This document shows positions 5,127-8,588 of a DNA stretch of 8,588 nucleotides, piece after piece; position 1 is the stretch's first letter; each line of letters begins with the position of its first letter. The position numbers were made by a program, and so were the translations under genes. The stretch is taken from assembly GCA_023443705.1 (NCBI GenBank), contig JAEZTD010000021.1:1-8588 (forward strand), in the 5' to 3' direction. A model generated the notes under the pieces. It did not search any database. It saw only the letters and a list, made by a program, of their open reading frames with translations, and was not told where the DNA came from. The DNA is from Bacillota bacterium. GTDB lineage: Bacteria; Bacillota; Clostridia; Christensenellales; Aristaeellaceae.

Positions 5127-6322
5127 GGGATTTCCATTTCCGCGAGAGCCGTGAGCGCGCGCTCCAGCGAATCCACAAAGCGGACGGTCTTGCCCTTGTT
5201 GGACTCGCGGATGAAGTCCCGAAGGCTCCCGCTCTCATACTTTGAAAAGTCGCCGATGATCGCGACGCGCATCCGGTAGTTTGAAAACTTCTGGAGCAGT
5301 TCGCCCGCGACGCCGGTCTTCAGGTCAAAGAATCCTTCGGTCAGGCTTTCGGCGTACACCGCCATGCTGCGGCAGCCCAGGTATCCGGCGGTCGCCATGG
5401 CATCCAAAATGTTCTGGGGCGTCCGAATGCGCGCCCAACGGTCGATGAGCGCCACACGCACGCGTCCGTTTTCGAGGATGCGAAGCTCAAGGGCATCCGA
5501 AAGGAAGGGTTGCACCATTTCGCCGATATTTGTCACGACATGACCCGCTTGCTCCAGAAGGCGGACATCGGCGCGGGGAAGGAGTGTTTGGACGCGCGCT
5601 GCGGCTGCGCGGGCGTCCATCGTCGCGTCCTGACCGGGGAAAGCAAAAAAGACCGGGATTTCAAGGGCCTTCAGCGCTTCGTCCGCAAAGAGCGGCAGCG
5701 GTTCGGTCATCGGACGAAAGTGCTCTCCGATCAGGCGCAGAAATTCCGCGACAGGCTCGGGCAAGTCTGCCCCCTCTGTGACGGCTTTTCGCAATGTGGA
5801 TCGGCCTTCGCTCCCTTCCACATTCTTTCGAAGGGCTTGCGCCTGAAACAGGCCGCTGGGTGGCACAATGCCGGATGCGGCCACAACCGCAAGCTTTGCA
5901 ACCCGGTCCGGCCGGGCGATCGCGAATTTTAGCGCCAGCCAACCGCCGAAGGAATTGCCGACGAGCGCTACCCGTGGTGCGGCAACGCCGTCCAGCACCG
6001 TCTCAAGCCACCGAACATAAGCGTCCGATTCCAGGTCGGGCCGCTGTTCGTCGCTCAAACCGGCTTCGCCGACGATGTCCACTGCCAGCACGCGAAAGCG
6101 TGCCGCCAGTTGGAGAACATCGCCCAGCCAAAAGGCGCTGTTCCCGCAGGAGCCGTGCAAAAGCACGACCGGCGGTGCATCCGCTGCGCCCGCCTCGATC
6201 AAAAACGTACGGCCAAGCAGCGTATCCACATAGCGTTGCGTTACCGGAAAATGCCCTAGAATGGCATGGTAGGCGGCGCGCACTTTCTCCCGTCTTTCGT
6301 CTGTCCTGAACACGCCCATCAT
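5123..6322 (-). CDS. Alpha/beta hydrolase fused to a C-terminal DUF4180 domain
   Basis: A 399-residue soluble protein. Residues about 38-278 form an alpha/beta hydrolase: oxyanion-hole block LLHGSCGN (54-61), nucleophile elbow GNSFGG with S124, probable acid D232 in FPGQDATMD, and catalytic H261 in EQAGHVV. Residues about 280-390 match DUF4180, with the diagnostic run FFDLKTGVAGELLQKFSNYR (331-350) and then IIGDFSKY and DFIRESNKGK. DUF4180 is usually a free-standing protein of about 120 residues, so the fusion is unusual. The reading frame is continuous through the joint, with no sign of a frameshift. The ATG at 6322 overlaps the TGA of the upstream regulator in ATGA, with a GGGAGG site 4 bases before it; a second ATG at 6319 has a better 7-base spacing, and translation is likely coupled either way. 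Substrate and DUF4180 function are unknown. Confidence 0.85.
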   Translation of the reverse strand: MMGVFRTDERREKVRAAYHAILGHFPVTQRYVDTLLGRTFLIEAGAADAPPVVLLHGSCGNSAFWLGDVLQLAARFRVLAVDIVGEAGLSDEQRPDLESDAYVRWLETVLDGVAAPRVALVGNSFGGWLALKFAIARPDRVAKLAVVAASGIVPPSGLFQAQALRKNVEGSEGRSTLRKAVTEGADLPEPVAEFLRLIGEHFRPMTEPLPLFADEALKALEIPVFFAFPGQDATMDARAAAARVQTLLPRADVRLLEQAGHVVTNIGEMVQPFLSDALELRILENGRVRVALIDRWARIRTPQNILDAMATAGYLGCRSMAVYAESLTEGFFDLKTGVAGELLQKFSNYRMRVAIIGDFSKYESGSLRDFIRESNKGKTVRFVDSLERALTALAEMEIP

Positions 6323-6756
6323 AACCCCTCCCGATCTTCGCTTGTCAGCATGTCGATCGATTCCAGCATGGCCTGCGTGAAGCACAGCGAGCCCCAAAGC
6401 GCCACGCGAACCATGTTTTCCGGCTCGATGAACTGCGCGGTCATCGAGGACTGGCCGTACTCCGGCGGTTTCGCGTTGAGCGCGGCGGTCAGCGTGTTGA
6501 CGATGCGGATCGCCTCGTCCCGGCTTTTTGTGGGAATGTCCAGCACGGAGGAAACCCTGATCCCGCGCTCCGTCGGCGCGGGTTTCACCGGCCGGTTGAC
6601 CTGGGTGAACGCGGCGAGATCGCGGTCGGAAACGCGCCAGCGGTTGCCGATCCTGGTGGCGGGCAGTATGCCCGTGCGCATGTAGCGCTGGATGGTCTTG
6701 ACGTGCATGCCCAGCTTCTCGGCGACCTGCTCCGGGGTATAATATGCTTCGCTCAT
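6319..6756 (-). CDS. Excisionase/MerR-like helix-turn-helix regulator
   Basis: A 145-residue DNA-binding protein. The N-terminal 50 residues are a winged helix-turn-helix of the excisionase/BldC/MerR type: YYTPEQVAEKLGMHVKTIQR then MRTGILPATRIGNRWRVSDR and DLAAF, meaning a recognition helix followed by a wing ending in WRV. A linker rich in proline leads to a second domain (about 65-136: IRVSSVLDIPTKSRDEAIRI to VRVALWG and a final helix) that is probably a dimerisation or ligand-sensing domain; I do not recognise its family. No phage integrase is nearby, so a transcriptional role is more likely than excision. The ATG at 6756 has GGAG 8 bases upstream. It is first in a two-gene operon with the hydrolase-DUF4180 gene, and its promoter carries GGAAT direct repeats that suggest autoregulation. 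Confidence 0.85.
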   Translation of the reverse strand: MSEAYYTPEQVAEKLGMHVKTIQRYMRTGILPATRIGNRWRVSDRDLAAFTQVNRPVKPAPTERGIRVSSVLDIPTKSRDEAIRIVNTLTAALNAKPPEYGQSSMTAQFIEPENMVRVALWGSLCFTQAMLESIDMLTSEDREGL

Positions 6757-6773
6757 CCTAATTACTCCAAATA

Positions 6774-6824
6774 ATTCCTTATAAAGGAATTGTAAGGAAT
6801 TAAAAGGAATAAGTCAAGAGGAAT
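6774..6824. repeat. GGAAT direct repeats at 10-bp period, candidate operator
   Basis: GGAAT occurs at 6786, 6796 and 6806, spaced exactly 10 bp apart with flanking A-tracts, and again at 6820. An inverted copy, ATTCC, lies at 6774-6778, so AATTCCTT-ATA-AAGGAATT forms a palindrome. The 10-bp phase puts the three copies on one face of the helix. They cover the spacer and -10 of the minus-strand promoter, and the 6820 copy lies just upstream of the -35. Confidence 0.65.
6789..6817 (-). promoter_or_regulatory. Sigma-A promoter of the regulator-hydrolase operon
   Basis: On the minus strand TTGACT (6817-6812), a 17-base spacer and TACAAT (6794-6789) form a near-consensus promoter. Transcription should begin near 6782, giving a leader of about 25 bases before the ATG at 6756. 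GGAAT repeats lie in the spacer and immediately around the -10. Confidence 0.7.
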
Positions 6825-6896
6825 TTTGCCTGAGCGCGGGCGGCAAACGATGAAGGCGAACAATCAGGCGGCACGAAGAGCGGACCCTCCTTGCAT

Positions 6897-6916
6897 ATTT
6901 GTGACACAAATGTAAC
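6897..6916. promoter_or_regulatory. Candidate regulator site upstream of the pyrR promoter
   Basis: ATTTGTGACACAAAT (6897-6911) is a perfect 15-base palindrome. Overlapping it, TGTGAC (6900-6905) and TGTAAC (6911-6916) form a direct repeat with a 5-base gap, the 11-bp pattern seen for some OmpR-family response regulators. It ends 9 bases before the -35 of the pyrR promoter. The protein that would bind is not identified. Confidence 0.35.
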
Positions 6917-6925
6917 AAAAACCGA

Positions 6926-6954
6926 TTGCCAGTGTGGCGGTACCATGCTATAAT
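6926..6954 (+). promoter_or_regulatory. Sigma-A promoter of the pyrR operon
   Basis: TTGCCA (6926-6931), a 17-base spacer and a perfect TATAAT (6949-6954). The start should be near 6961, giving a leader of about 125 bases before pyrR. Confidence 0.8.
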
Positions 6955-6990
6955 CATTCGGAACGGGCTCTTTAAGGGCGGTACATTGAT

Positions 6991-7047
6991 GCCGACAAGA
7001 TGCTCTCACAGGCCGGGCGCATGCCCGGATGAGATCAGCTTGTCTGC
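6991..7047 (+). promoter_or_regulatory. Antiterminator fold in the pyrR leader
   Basis: GCCGACAAG (6991-6999) pairs with CTTGTCTGC (7039-7047) at eight of nine positions, and the stem continues inward through TCTCA (7004-7008) with TGAGA (7030-7034) and CCGGGC (7013-7018) with GCCCGG (7023-7028). This long stem uses bases 7042-7047, which are also the 5' arm of the terminator, so the two folds exclude each other. In known pyr operons PyrR bound to UMP stabilises a fold that releases the terminator. I could not identify the usual PyrR binding loop (an AGAGAGG-like sequence) here. Confidence 0.6.
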
Positions 7048-7071
7048 CGCAATGCGGGCAGGCATTTTTTT
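7042..7071 (+). terminator. Leader terminator upstream of pyrR
   Basis: GTCTGCC (7042-7048) pairs with GGCAGGC (7057-7063), including one wobble, with two more G-C pairs at the loop, and seven T follow (7065-7071). The pyrR ribosome binding site begins three bases later, so termination here would silence pyrR and the permease. Confidence 0.8.
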
Positions 7072-7085
7072 GTGGAGGGATTTTC

Positions 7086-7622
7086 GTGCGCATGAAAGCC
7101 ATTCTCGCCGACGCACAGAAGATCGACCGCGCGCTGATGCGGCTGGCGCATCAGATTGTGGACAGAAACGGCGGGGCGGACATCTGCCTTGTGGGCATCC
7201 GCACCCGCGGCGTGCCGCTGTCGGCCCGGCTTGCCAAGAACATTCGCACGCTGACCGGCCGGGCGGTGGATGTGGGCGCCCTCGATATCACACTCTACCG
7301 GGACGACCTGACGGAGATCGCGGATTCCGCCCGCCTGAACGGCACCCACGTCGACTTTCCGGTGGCGGGCCGAACGGTGGTGCTGGTGGACGACGTGATC
7401 TACACCGGCCGGACCGCCCGGGCGGCGATGGACGCGGTGGTTCAGCTGGGAAGGCCGAGGTCGATTCAACTGGCCGCCCTGGTGGACAGAGGGCACCGGG
7501 AACTGCCCATCCGCCCCGACTACGTGGGCATCAACGTGCCGACATCCCAGGAAGAGGCCGTCGCGGTTCATCTTTTCGAGACGGACGGCGAGGACGAAGT
7601 CCGACTCATGGATAAAGCCTAA
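7086..7622 (+). CDS. pyrR: PyrR: pyr operon RNA-binding attenuator / uracil phosphoribosyltransferase
   Basis: A 178-residue protein, the usual PyrR length. The PRPP-binding signature VVLVDDVIYTGRTAR (98-112) is intact, and the C-terminal half shows the PyrR-typical blocks GRPRSIQLAALVDRGHRELP (122-141) and DYVGINVPTSQEE (145-157). In this family the protein binds pyr mRNA when UMP is high, causing attenuation, and also converts uracil plus PRPP to UMP. The GTG at 7086 is chosen because GGAGGG (7074-7079) lies 6 bases upstream; the ATG at 7092 is 12 bases away, and an in-frame ATG at 7029 falls before the leader terminator. It is the first gene of an operon with a nucleobase permease and is itself preceded by an antiterminator/terminator leader, fitting autoregulation. 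Confidence 0.95.
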   Translation: MRMKAILADAQKIDRALMRLAHQIVDRNGGADICLVGIRTRGVPLSARLAKNIRTLTGRAVDVGALDITLYRDDLTEIADSARLNGTHVDFPVAGRTVVLVDDVIYTGRTARAAMDAVVQLGRPRSIQLAALVDRGHRELPIRPDYVGINVPTSQEEAVAVHLFETDGEDEVRLMDKA

Positions 7623-7633
7623 AGGCCCGCACG

Positions 7634-7687
7634 CCCGCGCCGTGCGGCGCGGGATACCAAGCCGAAAGCGCCACCAAAGGCGTTTCG
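7634..7687 (+). repeat. Two hairpins between pyrR and the permease
   Basis: CCCGCGCC (7634-7641) pairs perfectly with GGCGCGGG (7646-7653) around GTGC. CGAAA plus CGCC (7663-7667, 7669-7672) pairs with GGCG plus TTTCG (7679-7687) around ACCAAA. Neither is followed by a T-run, so they are more likely message-stabilising or processing hairpins than terminators. Confidence 0.5.
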
Positions 7688-7707
7688 AATAGAGGAGGAA
7701 TTTACAC

Positions 7708-8588
7708 ATGGTGTCCAGGACTCAACCCATCGGTTATCTGCCGGACGAACGACCGCCGATCTGGAAGCTCCTGCTTTACGCGATCCAGCAGGTCATCGTC
7801 ATGTTCCCGGCGACAATCGCCGTTGCGCTCCTGACGGGATTCCACGTCTCCACCACGATCTTCGCAAGCGGCCTCGCAACCATCTGCTTCATCCTGATCA
7901 CCGGCCGCCAGATCCCCCTCTATTATGGCTCCAGCTTCTCCTACCTCGCGGCGATCACGTCCTTGATGGCCGCCGAAGGGATTTCGGGCCTCCCGCTCAA
8001 CGAGAAGATTTCGATCGCCCAGTTCGGCATCGTGATGTCCGGTCTGGTCTCCATTCTGGCCGGTTATCTGGTCAAGATTTCGGGGAAAGACATCATCAAT
8101 AAACTGCTGCCTGCCTCCGTCACCGGCCCCATCGCGATGGTCATCGGCCTGACGCTGGCCGGCAACGCGCTGGGCGACGCGGCCAGCTTCGGCGCGAACG
8201 CCATTCCGGTGGGCATGGAGATGACCGCCGCCAACCTGACCTGGATTGTATCGCTGACGACGCTGCTCGCGACGATCCTGTTCTCCCGCTACCTGAAGGG
8301 CTTCTGGAGCCAGCTGCCGCTGCTCCTCGGCCCCCTCGTCGGCTGCGCGGTCGCGTTCGTCGTCGGCCAGGCCTCCGGCCTCGACTTTTTCCGGCACCTG
8401 ACGACGGAAGCCGCCGGCAACGCCCTCTTCACGCTGCCGACGTTCACCTTCCCCAAGCCCAATCTGGCGGCGCTGGCGGCGCTGATGCCCATCGCCATCG
8501 CGACGATTCCCGAATCCACCGCCCACGTCTACCAGCTGGATATCTACGTCAATGACCTCGCCCGCAAGAAGGGTACCGGAAAGGTCTA
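7708..8588 (+). CDS. NCS2-family uracil/xanthine permease (3' end beyond window)
   Basis: An N-terminal 293 residues of a nucleobase:cation symporter-2 (UraA/PyrP/PucJ-like) permease, open to the window edge; full members have about 14 helices and 420-450 residues. Many hydrophobic helices are present, beginning about 23-45. Family features are the short strand and helix around YYGSSFSYLAA (72-82), LPASVTGPIAMVIGLTL (134-150), and PESTAHVYQ (268-276), where the glutamate aligns with a nucleobase-binding Glu of UraA. The ATG at 7708 has AGGAGG (7693-7698) 9 bases upstream. Its place directly after pyrR argues for uracil uptake under pyrimidine control, so pyrP/uraA is likely, but xanthine permeases share these motifs. 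PESTAH in place of the more usual EHIGH-type motif marks a divergent subgroup. Confidence 0.88.
   Translation, partial: MVSRTQPIGYLPDERPPIWKLLLYAIQQVIVMFPATIAVALLTGFHVSTTIFASGLATICFILITGRQIPLYYGSSFSYLAAITSLMAAEGISGLPLNEKISIAQFGIVMSGLVSILAGYLVKISGKDIINKLLPASVTGPIAMVIGLTLAGNALGDAASFGANAIPVGMEMTAANLTWIVSLTTLLATILFSRYLKGFWSQLPLLLGPLVGCAVAFVVGQASGLDFFRHLTTEAAGNALFTLPTFTFPKPNLAALAALMPIAIATIPESTAHVYQLDIYVNDLARKKGTGKV

Noticed and set aside
6319..6756. Phage excisionase as the role of the helix-turn-helix protein
   Set aside because: No integrase, attachment site or phage genes are present. It forms a translationally coupled operon with an enzyme gene and has operator-like repeats at its own promoter.
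7029..7085. N-terminal extension of pyrR from ATG 7029
   Set aside because: It would be translated from within the antiterminator and across the leader terminator, lacks a ribosome binding site, and adds residues that PyrR proteins do not have.
7702..8526. Long minus-strand open frame opposite the permease
   Set aside because: It is antisense to a clear NCS2 permease, with a composition rich in G, R, E and Q typical of frames opposite GC-rich membrane protein genes, and no ribosome binding site was seen.

Overview
The window looks like a piece of a GC-rich Firmicutes (Clostridia-type) chromosome. The grounds are strong GGAGG ribosome binding sites, sigma-A-like promoters, U-tract intrinsic terminators, a PyrR gene behind a leader terminator, and families common in gut Clostridia (HEAT-like hypothetical, DUF1062, DUF4180). 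No taxon can be named from sequence reading alone. There is no rRNA, tRNA, CRISPR array or intact mobile element.

Layout. Positions 1-157 hold the possible tail of an upstream gene, two perfect hairpins and an intrinsic terminator. A HEAT-like hypothetical protein follows on the + strand (232-846). It converges with a membrane-anchored SH3 plus M15/VanX-like peptidase on the minus strand (880-2076). A GNAT acetyltransferase (2239-2760, minus) has its own terminator just upstream of the peptidase promoter. Positions 2816-3180 carry a decayed, internally deleted IS1182-type transposase relic. From 3181 to 3498 lies a promoter, a five-codon ORF, several strong hairpins and an intrinsic terminator, all ahead of a DUF1062 gene (3499-4068, +). 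That gene shares a bidirectional terminator with a convergent EamA/DMT permease (4145-5056, minus).

Upstream of the permease is a two-gene, translationally coupled minus-strand operon: an excisionase/MerR-like DNA-binding protein (6319-6756) and an alpha/beta hydrolase fused to a DUF4180 domain (5123-6322). Its promoter is threaded through GGAAT direct repeats at an exact 10-bp period, which look like an operator, most simply for the operon's own regulator.

On the other side of that divergent intergenic region, a near-consensus promoter and an antiterminator/terminator leader precede pyrR (7086-7622). pyrR is followed by an NCS2 nucleobase permease (from 7708, cut by the window end). Together these form a pyrimidine salvage/uptake operon probably controlled by attenuation.

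The most interesting points are the DUF1062 leader (possible autoregulation by a zinc-ribbon plus S4-like protein), the hydrolase-DUF4180 fusion with its helically phased operator, and the pyrR leader, which has a clear antiterminator but no PyrR binding loop that I could recognise. I found no clear-cut new defence or mobile system.
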